A stretch of 64,000 nt of DNA, taken from contig JAVKHY010000010.1 of assembly GCA_031459765.1 (NCBI GenBank), positions 1 to 64,000 of the forward strand. The letters run 5' to 3'. Positions 9,299-18,703 of this stretch are shown here, one piece after another. The translations under genes and the position numbers were made by a program. Each line of letters starts with the position of its first letter. Within the stretch, counting starts at the first letter, position 1. The DNA comes from Armatimonadota bacterium. Lineage in GTDB: Bacteria > Sysuimicrobiota > Sysuimicrobiia > Sysuimicrobiales > Kaftiobacteriaceae. Under the pieces are notes generated by a model that saw nothing but the letters and a program-made list of their open reading frames with translations, was not told the origin of the DNA and made no database searches.

Positions 9299-10573
9299 AT
9301 GTCCATGCTCGCCGGGCTGGTCAACGCCTTCCACGCGGGGGATCTGCGCAAGCGGGTCCTCTTTACCGCGGTGATGCTGGCGCTCTTCCGCCTGGGGGCG
9401 CACCTCCCCGTGCCCGGGGTGGACGTGGCCGCGGTGGAGCGCTTCTTCCGCCAGCAGGGGACCATCTTTAGCTTCCTGGACCTGTTCGTCGGCGGGGCGC
9501 TCAGCAACTTCGCCATCTTCGCCCTCGGCGTCTTTCCCTACATCACCGCCTCGATCATCATGAGTCTGATGCAGGTCATCTTCCCCTCCCTCAAGGAGAT
9601 GGCGCAGGAGGAGGGGGAAGCCGGGCGGCGGCGGATCGGCATGTACACCCGTTACCTCACCGTGGCCCTGGCCGTCCTGCAGGGCGTGGCTCAGACCAGC
9701 GTGATCCGCAGCATGGGCGCCCTCCCCGACGCGCGCCCGCTGACCCTGGGCATGATCGTGGTCACGCTCGTGGCCGGGACGATGCTGCTGACCTGGATGG
9801 GCGAGATCATGACGGAGTACGGGGTGGGCAACGGCGTCTCGCTCATCATCTTCGGCGGGATCGTGGCCCGGCTGCCCGACCAGACGGCGCGCACCCTGGC
9901 CCTGGTCGGCGTGGGCGAGGTCAAGTGGTACCAGTTCCTGCTCGATGTGCTCGTCGTGCTGGGCAGCGTGGTGGCCGTGGTGGCCGTGACCCAGGCCGTC
10001 AGGAAGATTCCGGTGCAGTACGCCAAGCGGGTGGTCGGCCGGCGGGTCTACGGGGGGCAGTCCACGCACCTCCCCCTGCGCCTCATCCAGGCCGGCGTCA
10101 TCCCCATCATCTTTGCCGTCTCGGTCCTGCAGTTTCCCCAGACCATCGCCCAGTTCGTGCGGTACGAGCCGATCCGGCGGATCGGCGAGACCATCCTCCC
10201 GGGCCGGCCGCTGGGAGACCTGCTGTACTTCGTCCTGATCATCCTGTTCACGTACTTCTACACCGCGGTGTCCTTCGATCCGAACGACGTTTCGGAGAAC
10301 ATCAAGAAGTACGGCGGCTTCATCCCCGGCATCCGGCCCGGCAAGCCGACCACGGAGTACCTCTCCCGGGTGGTGGAGCGTCTCACCCTGGTGGGCGCCC
10401 TGGTGCTCGCCGTCATCGCCGTGGCTCCCATCTACCTGGCCCGCGGCACGGGGGTACTGACCTTCTACCTGGCCGGCACATCGCTGCTCATCGTGGTCGG
10501 CGTGGCCCTGGAGACGATGAAGCAGATCGAAGCCTACGTGCTCATGCGGCACTATGAAGGGTTCATGCGGTGA
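9299..10573 (+). CDS. secY: Protein translocase subunit SecY
   Basis: SecY (424 aa) is the ten-helix channel of the Sec translocon in the cytoplasmic membrane. RLGAHLPVPGVDVAAVE at the N-terminus, the TM7 region with GVIPIIFAVS, and the conserved cytoplasmic loop TYFYTAVSFDPNDVSENIKKYGGFIPGIRPG are all present. ATG 9299 abuts the rplO stop; ATG 9305 is an alternative. As usual in the spc operon, adk follows, here by a GTGA overlap. Confidence 0.97.
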   Translation: MSMLAGLVNAFHAGDLRKRVLFTAVMLALFRLGAHLPVPGVDVAAVERFFRQQGTIFSFLDLFVGGALSNFAIFALGVFPYITASIIMSLMQVIFPSLKEMAQEEGEAGRRRIGMYTRYLTVALAVLQGVAQTSVIRSMGALPDARPLTLGMIVVTLVAGTMLLTWMGEIMTEYGVGNGVSLIIFGGIVARLPDQTARTLALVGVGEVKWYQFLLDVLVVLGSVVAVVAVTQAVRKIPVQYAKRVVGRRVYGGQSTHLPLRLIQAGVIPIIFAVSVLQFPQTIAQFVRYEPIRRIGETILPGRPLGDLLYFVLIILFTYFYTAVSFDPNDVSENIKKYGGFIPGIRPGKPTTEYLSRVVERLTLVGALVLAVIAVAPIYLARGTGVLTFYLAGTSLLIVVGVALETMKQIEAYVLMRHYEGFMR

Positions 10574-11232
10574 ACCTGATCTTCCTCGGGGCGCCGGGCG
10601 CCGGCAAAGGGACCCAGGCCCGTCTGCTGCAGGAGCGGGAGCAGATCCTGCAGCTGTCCACCGGGGACATGCTGCGTGCGGCAATCGCGGAGGGCAGCCC
10701 CCTGGGGATGCAGGCCAAGGCCTATGTCGAGCGGGGGGCCCTCGTCCCCGACGACGTCATGATCGCCTTGATCGAGACGCGGCTGACGCGTCCGGACGCC
10801 CGGCGCGGCTTCGTCCTGGACGGGTTCCCGCGGACCCTGCCCCAGGCGGAGGCGCTGGACCGGATGCTGGAGCGGGCGGGCCGGCGGGTGGACGCCGTCC
10901 TGTACTTCGACCTCGACGACGACACCATCCTCCGGCGTCTGACCGGCCGGTGGGTGTGCCGGCAGGCCGGGCACATCTACCATCTCGAGTTCAAGCCGCC
11001 CCGGCAGCCCGGGCGCTGCGACGTGGACGGCAGCGAGCTGGTCCAGCGCGTGGACGACCGGCCGGAGACGGTCCGCCGGCGGCTGGAAGTGTACCACCGG
11101 GAGACGGAGCCGGTGGTGGAATTCTATCGCCGGCGGGGGGTCCTGGCCACCGTGGACGCCGACGGGGGCATCGAGGACGTCTACGAGCGTGTGCTCCGGA
11201 CGATCCGGGCGCGAATGGAGCTGCGGGCCTAG
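10570..11232 (+). CDS. adk: Adenylate kinase, LID with one zinc ligand lost
   Basis: Adenylate kinase interconverts ATP, AMP and ADP. The P-loop GAPGAGKGT spans residues 7-15; the AMP site has the STGDMLR and GFPRT motifs. It is a long-LID type (220 aa). Gram-positive enzymes bind structural zinc in the LID with Cys130, Cys133, Cys150 and Asp/Cys153; here Cys130, Cys150 and Asp153 remain but position 133 is Ala. A nearby His135 could substitute, or zinc binding is lost. GTG start overlaps the secY stop. Confidence 0.96.
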   Translation: MNLIFLGAPGAGKGTQARLLQEREQILQLSTGDMLRAAIAEGSPLGMQAKAYVERGALVPDDVMIALIETRLTRPDARRGFVLDGFPRTLPQAEALDRMLERAGRRVDAVLYFDLDDDTILRRLTGRWVCRQAGHIYHLEFKPPRQPGRCDVDGSELVQRVDDRPETVRRRLEVYHRETEPVVEFYRRRGVLATVDADGGIEDVYERVLRTIRARMELRA

Positions 11233-12006
11233 ATGGTCCGGCACATGATCATCGTCAAGTCGCCGGAGGAAGTGGAGCGGATGCGCCGCGCGGGGCGCCT
11301 GGCCGCGGAGGCCCTCCGCGAGGTGGCCAGGGCGGTCCGGCCCGGGGTGACCGGCGCCGCGCTGGACCGGCTGGCCGAGACCTTCATCCGCGACCACGGG
11401 GGGGCGCCGTCCTTCAAGGGGTACCGGGGTTTTCCGGCCAGTATCTGCGTCTCGGTCAACGATGCCGTCGTGCACGGCATCCCCGACGGCCGGCCGTTGC
11501 GCCCGGGCGAGATCGTCTCGATCGACCTCGGGGTCGAGGTGGACGGGTTTCACGGCGACATCGCGGTGACCCTGCCGGTGGGGGAGATCGGTCCCGAGCT
11601 GGCCCGGTTGCTCCGGGTGGCCCGCGAGGCGCTGTTCCGGGGGATCGCCGCGGTCCGGGCCGGCCGGCACCTGGGCGATATCGGGGTGGCCATCCAGCGC
11701 CATGCCGAAGGGGCCGGGTTCTCCGTGGTCCGAGACTTCGCCGGACACGGCATCGGCCGGCACCTGCACGAGGAACCGCAGGTCCCCAACTTCGGCGAGC
11801 CGGGCACGGGCCCGGTGCTGCGGAGCGGCATGACCCTGGCCATCGAACCCATGGTCAACGAGGGAACGTGCGAGGTGTTCCTGGAAGCCGACGGCTGGAC
11901 CGTCCGAACCCAGGACGGGCGTCCGTCCGCCCACTTTGAGCACACGGTCGCGGTCACGGACGACGGCGCGGACGTCCTCACCGCCATCCCGGGCGGGGTG
12001 CTGTAG
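11233..12006 (+). CDS. map: Methionine aminopeptidase type I
   Basis: MetAP (257 aa) removes the initiator Met from nascent proteins. The five metal ligands of the pita-bread fold are visible: Asp98 and Asp109 in SIDLGVEVDGFHGD, His172 in GHGIG, Glu205 in AIEPM, Glu236 in HFEHTVAV; His81 is the substrate-binding histidine. There is no N-terminal zinc-finger extension, so it is type Ia. ATG abuts the adk stop; homologues often start at the second Met, residue 5. Confidence 0.97.
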   Translation: MVRHMIIVKSPEEVERMRRAGRLAAEALREVARAVRPGVTGAALDRLAETFIRDHGGAPSFKGYRGFPASICVSVNDAVVHGIPDGRPLRPGEIVSIDLGVEVDGFHGDIAVTLPVGEIGPELARLLRVAREALFRGIAAVRAGRHLGDIGVAIQRHAEGAGFSVVRDFAGHGIGRHLHEEPQVPNFGEPGTGPVLRSGMTLAIEPMVNEGTCEVFLEADGWTVRTQDGRPSAHFEHTVAVTDDGADVLTAIPGGVL

Positions 12007-12031
12007 CGGCTGGGGCCGGGACCTCGTGACG

Positions 12032-12060
12032 TGGACGAACCGTCGTTTGGCGAGTATAAT
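12032..12060 (+). promoter_or_regulatory. Internal sigma-70-type promoter before infA
   Basis: A perfect TATAAT at 12055-12060 is preceded, with 17 bases between, by TGGACG at 12032-12037, which matches four of six bases of TTGACA. It lies in the 96-base gap between map and infA, the first sizeable spacer after the spc genes. It would allow infA-rpmJ-rpsM-rpsK-rpsD-rpoA-rplQ to be transcribed separately. Confidence 0.7.
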
Positions 12061-12102
12061 GAGATTTTGTGCTATGCGGTGTGAAATGCGCCGGGAGGCG
12101 TG

Positions 12103-12321
12103 ATGGCCAAGAAAGACGCGATCGAGGTCGAGGGACAGGTCGTCGAGGTCATGCCCAACGCCCTGTTTCGCGTGGAGCTGCAGACCGGTCACAAGGTGCT
12201 GGCGCATATCTCCGGCAAGATGCGGATCAACTTCATCCGCATCCTGCCCGGGGATCGGGTCAAGGTGGAGCTCTCGCCCTACGACCCGACCCGCGGCCGG
12301 ATCACCTACCGGTACCGCTGA
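12103..12321 (+). CDS. infA: Translation initiation factor IF-1
   Basis: IF-1 (72 aa, canonical length) is a single OB-fold that occupies the ribosomal A site during initiation. [20 protein letters not shown] and the [16 protein letters not shown] segment are diagnostic. ATG 12103 follows a GGGAGG ribosome binding site; the overlapping GTG at 12100 is less likely. It is first in the alpha operon downstream of its own promoter. Confidence 0.97.
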   Translation: MAKKDAIEVEGQVVEVMPNALFRVELQTGHKVLAHISGKMRINFIRILPGDRVKVELSPYDPTRGRITYRYR

Positions 12322-12336
12322 GCGAAGGAGACGGCG

Positions 12337-12450
12337 ATGAAGGTCCGGGCGTCCGTCCGGCGGATGTGCGAAAAGTGCAAGGTCGTCAAGCGCGGGGGGC
12401 GGGTGTACATCATCTGCGACAACCCCAAGCATAAGCAGAAGCAGGGGTAG
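12337..12450 (+). CDS. rpmJ: 50S ribosomal protein L36
   Basis: This 37-codon gene encodes [19 protein letters not shown] followed by [18 protein letters not shown], the zinc-binding form of L36 with ligands Cys11, Cys14, Cys27 and His32. L36 is a late-assembling protein near the stalk base. GAAGGAG lies upstream of ATG 12337. Position between infA and rpsM is the standard one. Confidence 0.96.
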   Translation: MKVRASVRRMCEKCKVVKRGGRVYIICDNPKHKQKQG

Positions 12451-12460
12451 GAGGTCAACC

Positions 12461-12844
12461 ATGGCGCGGATTGCCGGTGTGGACCTGCCCCGGGAGAAGC
12501 GGATCGAGGCGGCCCTCCCGTACATCTTCGGGATCGGGCTCAGCCGCTCGCGCCAGATCCTGGCCGCGACGCAGGTCAATCCCGACACCCGGGTGCGGAA
12601 CCTGACGGAGGAAGAGATTACCCGGTTGCGCGACTACATCGACCGGCACTTCAAGGTGGAGGGCGACCTGCGCCGGGAGATCGCCATGGACATCCGGCGG
12701 CTGCAGGAGATCGGCTGCTATCGCGGCCTGCGGCACCGCCGCGGCCTGCCCGTGCGCGGGCAGCGCACCCGGACCAACGCCCGGACCCGCAAGGGCAAGA
12801 AGAAGACGGTCGGATCCGGCCGCCGCAAGATCGAGAAGAAGTGA
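12461..12844 (+). CDS. rpsM: 30S ribosomal protein S13
   Basis: S13 (127 aa) contacts the P-site tRNA and bridges to the 50S subunit. [28 protein letters not shown] and the C-terminal [18 protein letters not shown] tail are family hallmarks. GGAGG precedes ATG 12461 by six bases. Confidence 0.97.
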   Translation: MARIAGVDLPREKRIEAALPYIFGIGLSRSRQILAATQVNPDTRVRNLTEEEITRLRDYIDRHFKVEGDLRREIAMDIRRLQEIGCYRGLRHRRGLPVRGQRTRTNARTRKGKKKTVGSGRRKIEKK

Positions 12845-12864
12845 GGTAAAGGAAAGGAGCGTTC

Positions 12865-13251
12865 ATGGTCAAGAAAGCGCGCGGGCGCAAGCGAGAGCGG
12901 AAGAACGTGCCGCTGGGCGTGGCCCACATCCAGTCCACCTTCAACAACACGATCGTCACCATCAGCGACCCCCAGGGAAACGTCCTGGCCTGGTCCAGCG
13001 CCGGCCAGACGGGGTTCAAGGGATCGCGCAAGGGGACGCCCTTTGCGGCGGGTCTCGCCGCCGAGGCCGCGGCGCGCAAGGCCATGGAGCACGGGGTGAA
13101 GCAGGTCGAGGTCCTGGTCAAAGGGCCGGGGGCGGGCCGCGAGGCGGCCATCCGCGCGCTGCAGGCCGCCGGCCTGGAGGTCAACCTGATCCGCGACGTG
13201 ACCCCGATTCCGCACAACGGCTGCCGGCCGCCCAAGCGGCGGCGCGTGTAG
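12865..13251 (+). CDS. rpsK: 30S ribosomal protein S11
   Basis: S11 (128 aa) lies on the 30S platform at the mRNA exit. [36 protein letters not shown] and the C-terminal [18 protein letters not shown] are characteristic. AAAGGAG precedes ATG 12865. Confidence 0.97.
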   Translation: MVKKARGRKRERKNVPLGVAHIQSTFNNTIVTISDPQGNVLAWSSAGQTGFKGSRKGTPFAAGLAAEAAARKAMEHGVKQVEVLVKGPGAGREAAIRALQAAGLEVNLIRDVTPIPHNGCRPPKRRRV

Positions 13252-13266
13252 AGGCAGGAGGGCGGG

Positions 13267-13890
13267 ATGGGACGGTATACGGATGCGGTCTGTCGGCTGT
13301 GCCGCCGCGAGGGGATGAAGCTCTACCTCAAGGGCGAGAAGTGCTACACCGAGAAATGCCCGGTCCACAAGCGGCCGGTGCCCCCGGGCATGCACGGCCA
13401 GGGCCGGCGCAAGCTCAGCGAGTTCGGCGTGCGCCTGCGCGAGAAGCAGAAGCTGCGCCGGATCTACGGGATTTACGAGACGCAGTTCAAGACCTACTTC
13501 CGCCGCGCCGCCCAGGCTAAGGGGGTGACGGGCGTGCGGCTGTTGCAGCTGCTGGAGACCCGGCTGGACAACGTCGTCTACCGCCTGGGCTACGCCACTT
13601 CTCGCCGGGAGGCGCGGCAGATGGTGCTCCACGGGCACATCGGCGTGAACGGCCGCAAGGTGACCGTCCCCTCCTACCAGCTGAAACCGGGCGACGTCGT
13701 GGCGCCCACCCCTCACGGGAAGGAGCACCCGCGGGTGAAGGAACTCGCCGCCACGGGGTTGCGCACCCTGCCCTCCTGGCTGGAGTTCACCCCCGAGCGG
13801 CTGGAAGGGCGCGTGCTGGCCCTTCCGGCGCGTGAAGAGATCGACGTGCCGGTGCAGGAACAGCTCATCGTCGAGTACTATTCGAGATAG
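13267..13890 (+). CDS. rpsD: 30S ribosomal protein S4, zinc-binding form
   Basis: S4 (207 aa) nucleates 30S assembly. The N-terminus has CRLC near residue 9 and a CYTEKC pair near residue 27, the four-Cys zinc form. The S4 RNA-binding domain [29 protein letters not shown] occupies about residues 97-125. It lies between rpsK and rpoA; in other bacteria S4 represses this operon. Confidence 0.96.
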   Translation: MGRYTDAVCRLCRREGMKLYLKGEKCYTEKCPVHKRPVPPGMHGQGRRKLSEFGVRLREKQKLRRIYGIYETQFKTYFRRAAQAKGVTGVRLLQLLETRLDNVVYRLGYATSRREARQMVLHGHIGVNGRKVTVPSYQLKPGDVVAPTPHGKEHPRVKELAATGLRTLPSWLEFTPERLEGRVLALPAREEIDVPVQEQLIVEYYSR

Positions 13891-13961
13891 TCCGGCCGGA
13901 GGAAGCGCCGGGACGGCGGCCGTCGCGGCAGGATCGGACAGGCAGTGATCGGGAGGAGTGC

Positions 13962-14933
13962 ATGAGCATCGCCACTATCTGGGAAGCCCCGAAGACCAAG
14001 ATCGAGTACGCCGAACTCTCCGAGACGTACGGAAAGTTCCTCGTCGAGCCGCTGGAGCGCGGCTTCGGCATTACCCTGGGTAATGCCCTGCGCCGGGTCT
14101 TGCTGTCCTCCATTCCGGGCGCGGCGGTCACCTCGGTGAAGATCGAGAACGTCCTCCACGAATTCTCCACCATTCCCGGCGTGGTGGAGGACGTCACGCA
14201 GATCATCCTCAACCTGAAGGAACTCACCCTGCGTCTGCATACCGACAAGCCGAAACTGCTCCGGCTGGAGGCGCGGGGGAAGAAGGTGGTCACCGCCGCG
14301 GACATCGCGGAGGACGCCGAGGTGGACATCCTCAACCCCGACCTGCACATCGCCACCCTGGACAAGAAGGACGCCCGGCTGGCCATGGAGCTGGTCGTGG
14401 AGCGGGGCAAAGGGTACGTGCCGGCCGAGAAGCACCGGAAGAGCGAGCACGTCATCGGCGTCATCCCGGTGGACTCCATCTTCTCGCCCATCCAGAAGGT
14501 CAACTACGTCGTCGAGGATACCCGAAGCGGGACGGCCGAGATGGACCGCCTGGTGCTGGAGGTCTGGACCGACGGCTCGATCCGGCCCGAGGAGGCCGTC
14601 CAGGAAGCGGCCCGGATCCTGATCGACCAGTTCAAGCTCTTTGCCGGCATGGGCGAGGAGGCCGAGGCCTTCGGCGGGCTGGAGCCGGGCGCGGACGCGC
14701 AGATGGCCAAGTTGTACGCCATGCCCATCGAGGATCTGGACCTTTCTGTCCGGCCCTACAACTGCCTGAAACGGGCCGGGATCAACACCGTCGGCGACCT
14801 CATGCAGCGCACCGAAGAGGAGATCGTCAGCGTGAAGAACTTCGGGCGCAAATCGCTGGACGAAGTGCGCGAGAAGCTCACCGCGCTCGGCCTGTCGCTG
14901 AAGCGGCGGGATGTGTCATCGGCCGGGGCGTGA
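13962..14933 (+). CDS. rpoA: RNA polymerase alpha subunit
   Basis: Alpha (323 aa) nucleates RNA polymerase assembly and its C-terminal domain contacts UP elements and activators. The NTD has EPLERGFGITLGNALRRVLLSSIPG at about residues 30-54. The CTD at about 250-310 has SVRPYNCLKRAGINTVGDL and VKNFGRKSLDEV. A linker of about 20 residues joins them. ATG 13962 follows a GGGAGG site. Confidence 0.97.
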   Translation: MSIATIWEAPKTKIEYAELSETYGKFLVEPLERGFGITLGNALRRVLLSSIPGAAVTSVKIENVLHEFSTIPGVVEDVTQIILNLKELTLRLHTDKPKLLRLEARGKKVVTAADIAEDAEVDILNPDLHIATLDKKDARLAMELVVERGKGYVPAEKHRKSEHVIGVIPVDSIFSPIQKVNYVVEDTRSGTAEMDRLVLEVWTDGSIRPEEAVQEAARILIDQFKLFAGMGEEAEAFGGLEPGADAQMAKLYAMPIEDLDLSVRPYNCLKRAGINTVGDLMQRTEEEIVSVKNFGRKSLDEVREKLTALGLSLKRRDVSSAGA

Positions 14934-14972
14934 CGGCCCGGCCGATGGGCCTCGTGGGATGAGGGAGCAACC

Positions 14973-15329
14973 ATGCTGGGGCGTGTGACTCGGAAACTCA
15001 ACCGCGACAGCGGCGAGCGCAAGGCGCTGTTCCGCGACCTGGTCAGCGCGCTCATCACCCACGGTCGCATCGAGACCACGGCGGCCAGGGCCAAGGAGAC
15101 GAAGAAGATCGCCGATGGGCTGGTCGCCCTGGCTCTGCGGGATGACGTACACGCCCGCCGACAGGCCCGCCGCCTGCTTACCGACCCGGCGGTGGTGAAG
15201 CGCCTGTTTGCCGAGGTCGCCCCCCGGTATCGGACGCGGGTCGGGCGCGGCGGGTACACCCGTGTCATCCGGACCCGGGCACGCCGGGGCGATGCCTCGG
15301 AGATGGCGATCGTGGAGCTGGTCTCGTAG
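14973..15329 (+). CDS. rplQ: 50S ribosomal protein L17
   Basis: L17 (118 aa) sits at the bottom of the large subunit near the exit. GRVTRKLNRDSGERKALFRDLV and the C-terminal GRGGYTRVIRTRARRGDASEMAIVEL are typical. It closes the ribosomal superoperon. A 105-base gap then leads to the ECF transporter genes. Confidence 0.96.
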   Translation: MLGRVTRKLNRDSGERKALFRDLVSALITHGRIETTAARAKETKKIADGLVALALRDDVHARRQARRLLTDPAVVKRLFAEVAPRYRTRVGRGGYTRVIRTRARRGDASEMAIVELVS

Positions 15330-15434
15330 CGCACCGCCGCGACGGGCCCCCGGCTGGGCCGCGCCGGCAGATGCGTGCGCCCGTCGATCCCACCCTTCCG
15401 AGATCGCCGCGGCGCACGGCGCCGCAGCGATGAC

Positions 15435-16304
15435 ATGGCCGCCCTGATCGAAGTCCGCAACCTGCGCCACGTCTACAACGCCGGCACCCCCCACGCCGTA
15501 GTCGCGGTGGACGGCGTGTCGATGACCATCGAGCGGGGGGAGTTCGTGGCCATCGTGGGCGGCAACGGCTCCGGCAAGTCCACCCTGGCCAAGCACCTCA
15601 ACGCGCTCCTCCTTCCGACCGAGGGCGAAGTGCGCGTGGACGGGCTGGACACGCGCGACCGCAGCGCCCTGTGGGAGATCCGCCGGCGCGTGGGCATGGT
15701 CTTTCAGAATCCCGACAACCAGCTCGTGGCCACCGTCGTGGAGGAAGATGTGGCCTTCGGGCCGGAGAACCTGGGCCTCCCCCCGGAGGAGATCGCCCGG
15801 CGCGTGGCCGCGGCCCTGACCGCGGTGGAGATGCTGCCCTTCCGACGGGCCGAGCCGCACCTGCTGAGCGGGGGGCAGAAGCAGCGGGTGGCCATCGCCG
15901 GGGTGCTGGCGATGCGCCCGGAGTGTCTGATCCTCGATGAAGCCACGACGATGCTCGACCCCCAGGGGCGGCGCGAGGTGCTGGACACGGTGCAGCGCCT
16001 CAACCGGTCGGGGGTGACCGTCATCCTCATCACCCACAGCATGGACGAGGCCGCGCTGGCCCACCGGGTGATTGCGCTCTTTCGGGGGCACATCGCCCTG
16101 GAGGGCCCTCCGGAGCGAATCTTCGACCGCGGCCGCGACCTGGAGGCCATCGGTCTGGGGCTCCCGCTGGTCCCGGCGCTGGCCCGCGCCCTGCGGGAGG
16201 ACGGCCTCCCCCTGAGGGACGGAATTCTCTTTCCCGAGCATCTGGTGGATGCCGTGGCCCAACTGGCGGCCGCCGCCCGGGGACGAATCGATGGCGTTCA
16301 TTGA
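15435..16304 (+). CDS. ecfA1: ECF transporter ATPase EcfA1
   Basis: This is one of the paired ABC ATPases of the energy-coupling factor module that powers vitamin and cobalt/nickel uptake with interchangeable S components. Walker A is GGNGSGKST (about residue 38), Q-loop FQNPDNQL, signature LLSGGQKQR, Walker B LILDEATTM, H-loop ITHSMDE. The product from ATG 15435 is 289 aa. Order rplQ-ecfA1-ecfA2-ecfT-truA is the one found in Bacillota. No S component is visible in the window. Confidence 0.94.
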   Translation: MAALIEVRNLRHVYNAGTPHAVVAVDGVSMTIERGEFVAIVGGNGSGKSTLAKHLNALLLPTEGEVRVDGLDTRDRSALWEIRRRVGMVFQNPDNQLVATVVEEDVAFGPENLGLPPEEIARRVAAALTAVEMLPFRRAEPHLLSGGQKQRVAIAGVLAMRPECLILDEATTMLDPQGRREVLDTVQRLNRSGVTVILITHSMDEAALAHRVIALFRGHIALEGPPERIFDRGRDLEAIGLGLPLVPALARALREDGLPLRDGILFPEHLVDAVAQLAAAARGRIDGVH

Positions 16305-17148
16305 GTGCGAGGCGCTCGGTCACATCTATCTGAAGGGCACCCCCATGGAGACCGTGGCGCTGCAGGAGGTCACGCTGCGCATCGACGAAGGGGAGTTTGT
16401 CGCGTTGATCGGCCCGACCGGCTCGGGCAAATCCACCCTCGTGCAGCACTTCAACGCGTTGCTCCGTCCCACGTCCGGCACCGTTCGCGTGGGCGGCGTG
16501 GATCTGTCCGCTCCCCGGGCCGACCTGCAGGCGGTCCGCCGCCAGGTCGGGATGCTGTTCCAGTATCCCGAGCACCAGCTCTTCGAGGAGACCGTGGCCG
16601 AGGATGTGGCCTTCGGTCCCAGGAACCTCGGTCTTTCGGAAGATGAAGTACAGGCGCGCGTCGCCGAGGCCCTGCGTGCCGTCGGTCTGGATCCCGCCGT
16701 CTTTGGTCCGCGGTCACCCTTTTCGCTGTCGGGCGGGGAGATGCGGCGGGTGGCCGCCGCCGGGGTGCTGGCCATGGCCCCCCGGGTGCTGATCCTCGAC
16801 GAGCCGGCGGCGGGGCTGGATCCGCGGGGGAAGGCGGAGATCCTGGGGCACTTCCGCGCCCTGCATGTCCGGCGGGGGACGACCATCGTCCTGATCACCC
16901 ACGACATGGACGAGGTCGCCGCGCTGGCCCAGCGCGTCATTGTCCTGGACCGGGGGCGCGTCGTGATGGACGGTCCGGTGCGCGAGGTCTTCACCCGGGC
17001 CGACGAGCTGCAGGCCCTCGGGCTCGGTGTCCCGGCGGCGACGGACGTGGCGCGCCGGCTCCGCGCCCGGGGCCTGCCGGTGCGGGAGGACGTGCTCACC
17101 GCCGAGGAGGCGCGGATCGCCATCCGGGAGGCCCTGCGGTGGAACTGA
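16291..17148 (+). CDS. ecfA2: ECF transporter ATPase EcfA2
   Basis: The second ATPase of the ECF module (285 aa) overlaps ecfA1 by 14 bases. Walker A GPTGSGKST, Q-loop FQYPEHQLF, signature SLSGGEMRR, Walker B LILDEPAAG and H-loop ITHDMDE are intact. FQYPEHQLFE and the following TVAEDVAFGP are typical of EcfA2. It pairs with EcfA1 and couples ATP hydrolysis to EcfT. Confidence 0.94.
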   Translation: MAFIECEALGHIYLKGTPMETVALQEVTLRIDEGEFVALIGPTGSGKSTLVQHFNALLRPTSGTVRVGGVDLSAPRADLQAVRRQVGMLFQYPEHQLFEETVAEDVAFGPRNLGLSEDEVQARVAEALRAVGLDPAVFGPRSPFSLSGGEMRRVAAAGVLAMAPRVLILDEPAAGLDPRGKAEILGHFRALHVRRGTTIVLITHDMDEVAALAQRVIVLDRGRVVMDGPVREVFTRADELQALGLGVPAATDVARRLRARGLPVREDVLTAEEARIAIREALRWN

Positions 17149-17969
17149 GCCGCTACGTGACCATCGGGCAGTTCATCCCCCGCGACTCCCCGGTGCACCG
17201 ACTCGACCCGCGGACCAAGCTGGCCGCGGTGACCATGCTCATGGTGGCCATCTTCGTCGCCCGGGACTTCGCCGGCTACACCCTGCTCACGGCATTCCTC
17301 CTTGTCGTCGTCGCGGTCTCCCAGCTCCCGCTCGGCTACCTGCTCCGGGGGCTGCGGCCGGTGGTCTTTCTGCTGCTGCTGACCGTCCTGCTGAATCTCT
17401 TCTTCAGCGGGATTTCGGGCGGGACCCCGCTGGTTGCCTTCCGGGGCGTGGTGGTGACGCGGGAGGCAGCGCTCCGGGCCCTCTTCATCGCCGCCCGCCT
17501 GGTCCTGCTGATCGCCGTGACCTCGCTGTTGACGTACACGACGTCCCCCGTGGCCCTGACCGATGGGATCGAGCGCCTCCTCCGTCCCTTCCGGCGGATG
17601 GGAGTACCGGCCCACGAACTGGCCATGATGATGACCATCGCCCTGCGGTTCATCCCGACCCTGGTGGAGGAGACGGAGAAGATCATGAAGGCCCAGATGG
17701 CCCGGGGCGCCGTCTTCGACCGCGGCGGGGCCTTGCGGCGGGCCCGGGCCCTGGTGCCGGTGCTGGTCCCCCTCTTCGTCAGCGCCTTCCGGCGCGCCGA
17801 CGAGCTGGCCCTGGCGATGGAGGCGCGGTGCTACCGGGGAGGCGAGCACCGCACGCGGATGAAAGAGTTGCGCTTTGCGCCCCAGGACCTGGTGGCCCTG
17901 GCCGTGACCGTGGCCGCCTCTGTCGTCGTCTCCCTGCCCTACGTGGCGTGGCGGCACCTGCTCCGGTGA
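17139..17969 (+). CDS. ecfT: ECF transporter transmembrane subunit EcfT
   Basis: EcfT (276 aa) is the membrane scaffold that links the ATPases to the S component. The N-terminus RDSPVHRLDPRTKL, about five hydrophobic segments, and two Ala-Arg coupling motifs, QMARGAVF near residue 189 and MEARCYRGG near 228, are present. The second motif usually reads ARGY; here a Cys replaces the Gly. GTG start overlaps ecfA2 by ten bases, and the stop overlaps truA. Confidence 0.93.
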   Translation: MELSRYVTIGQFIPRDSPVHRLDPRTKLAAVTMLMVAIFVARDFAGYTLLTAFLLVVVAVSQLPLGYLLRGLRPVVFLLLLTVLLNLFFSGISGGTPLVAFRGVVVTREAALRALFIAARLVLLIAVTSLLTYTTSPVALTDGIERLLRPFRRMGVPAHELAMMMTIALRFIPTLVEETEKIMKAQMARGAVFDRGGALRRARALVPVLVPLFVSAFRRADELALAMEARCYRGGEHRTRMKELRFAPQDLVALAVTVAASVVVSLPYVAWRHLLR

Positions 17970-18703
17970 CCCGCAACATCCGCCTGACCATCGAGTACGA
18001 CGGAACCGATTTCTCGGGCTGGCAGCGCCTGAGGCGCCGTCCGTCCGTGCAGGAAGAAATTGAGCGGGCCATCCGTGCTGTGACGCGGGAGTCGGTGCAT
18101 CTCATCGGCGCGGGACGGACCGACGCCGGGGTCCACGCCCTGGGCCAGGTGGCCAACTTCCGGACCGCCAGCCGGCTGCCTGTGGAACGGATCCCACCCG
18201 CGCTCAACCACCATCTGCCGCCGACGATCCGCATCCTGGAGGCGGCCGAGGTCGATCTTGCCTTCCACGCCCGGTACTCTGCCCTCGGCCGGACCTACCG
18301 GTACGCCGTCCTGAACCGTCCCGCCCCGTCGGCGATCCTCCGGAACCATGCCCACCATGTCCCCCAGCCGCTCGCCCTCGACGCGCTGGCGGAGGCCCTG
18401 CCGGCCCTGCAGGGACGGCATGCCTTTACCTCTTTTCGCGCCACCGGGTCGAGGGAGCGGTCTACGGTGTGTACGCTTCGCCGCGCCGAGGTCGTCCGCA
18501 GCGGCGACATAGTCATCTTCACCTTCGAGGCGGACCGGTTTCTCCGGCACATGGTGCGCCTGATGGTGGGCACGCTGCTGCGGGTGGGAACGGGGAAGCT
18601 GCCGCCGCAGGCGGTGGCCGAGATCCTCGCCGCAGAAGACAACGCCCGCGCCGGTCCCCGCGCCCCGGCCCGCGGGCTGTTCCTCGTCCGCGTGGACTAC
18701 TGA
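17966..18703 (+). CDS. truA: tRNA pseudouridine(38-40) synthase TruA
   Basis: TruA (245 aa) converts uridines 38-40 of the anticodon arm to pseudouridine. The N-terminal RLTIEYDGTDFSGWQ, the catalytic-Asp motif GAGRTDAGVHALGQ and the C-terminal FLRHMVRLMVGTLL are all present. I take GTG 17966, which overlaps the ecfT stop as GTGA. In Bacillota truA is followed by rplM-rpsI; here a tRNA gene follows instead. Confidence 0.95.
   Translation: MTRNIRLTIEYDGTDFSGWQRLRRRPSVQEEIERAIRAVTRESVHLIGAGRTDAGVHALGQVANFRTASRLPVERIPPALNHHLPPTIRILEAAEVDLAFHARYSALGRTYRYAVLNRPAPSAILRNHAHHVPQPLALDALAEALPALQGRHAFTSFRATGSRERSTVCTLRRAEVVRSGDIVIFTFEADRFLRHMVRLMVGTLLRVGTGKLPPQAVAEILAAEDNARAGPRAPARGLFLVRVDY

Noticed and set aside
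7262-10684. An 1140-aa open frame on the minus strand
   Set aside because: It lies wholly antisense to rplF, rplR, rpsE, rplO and secY and is rich in His, Gly, Arg and Pro, typical of GC-rich shadows.
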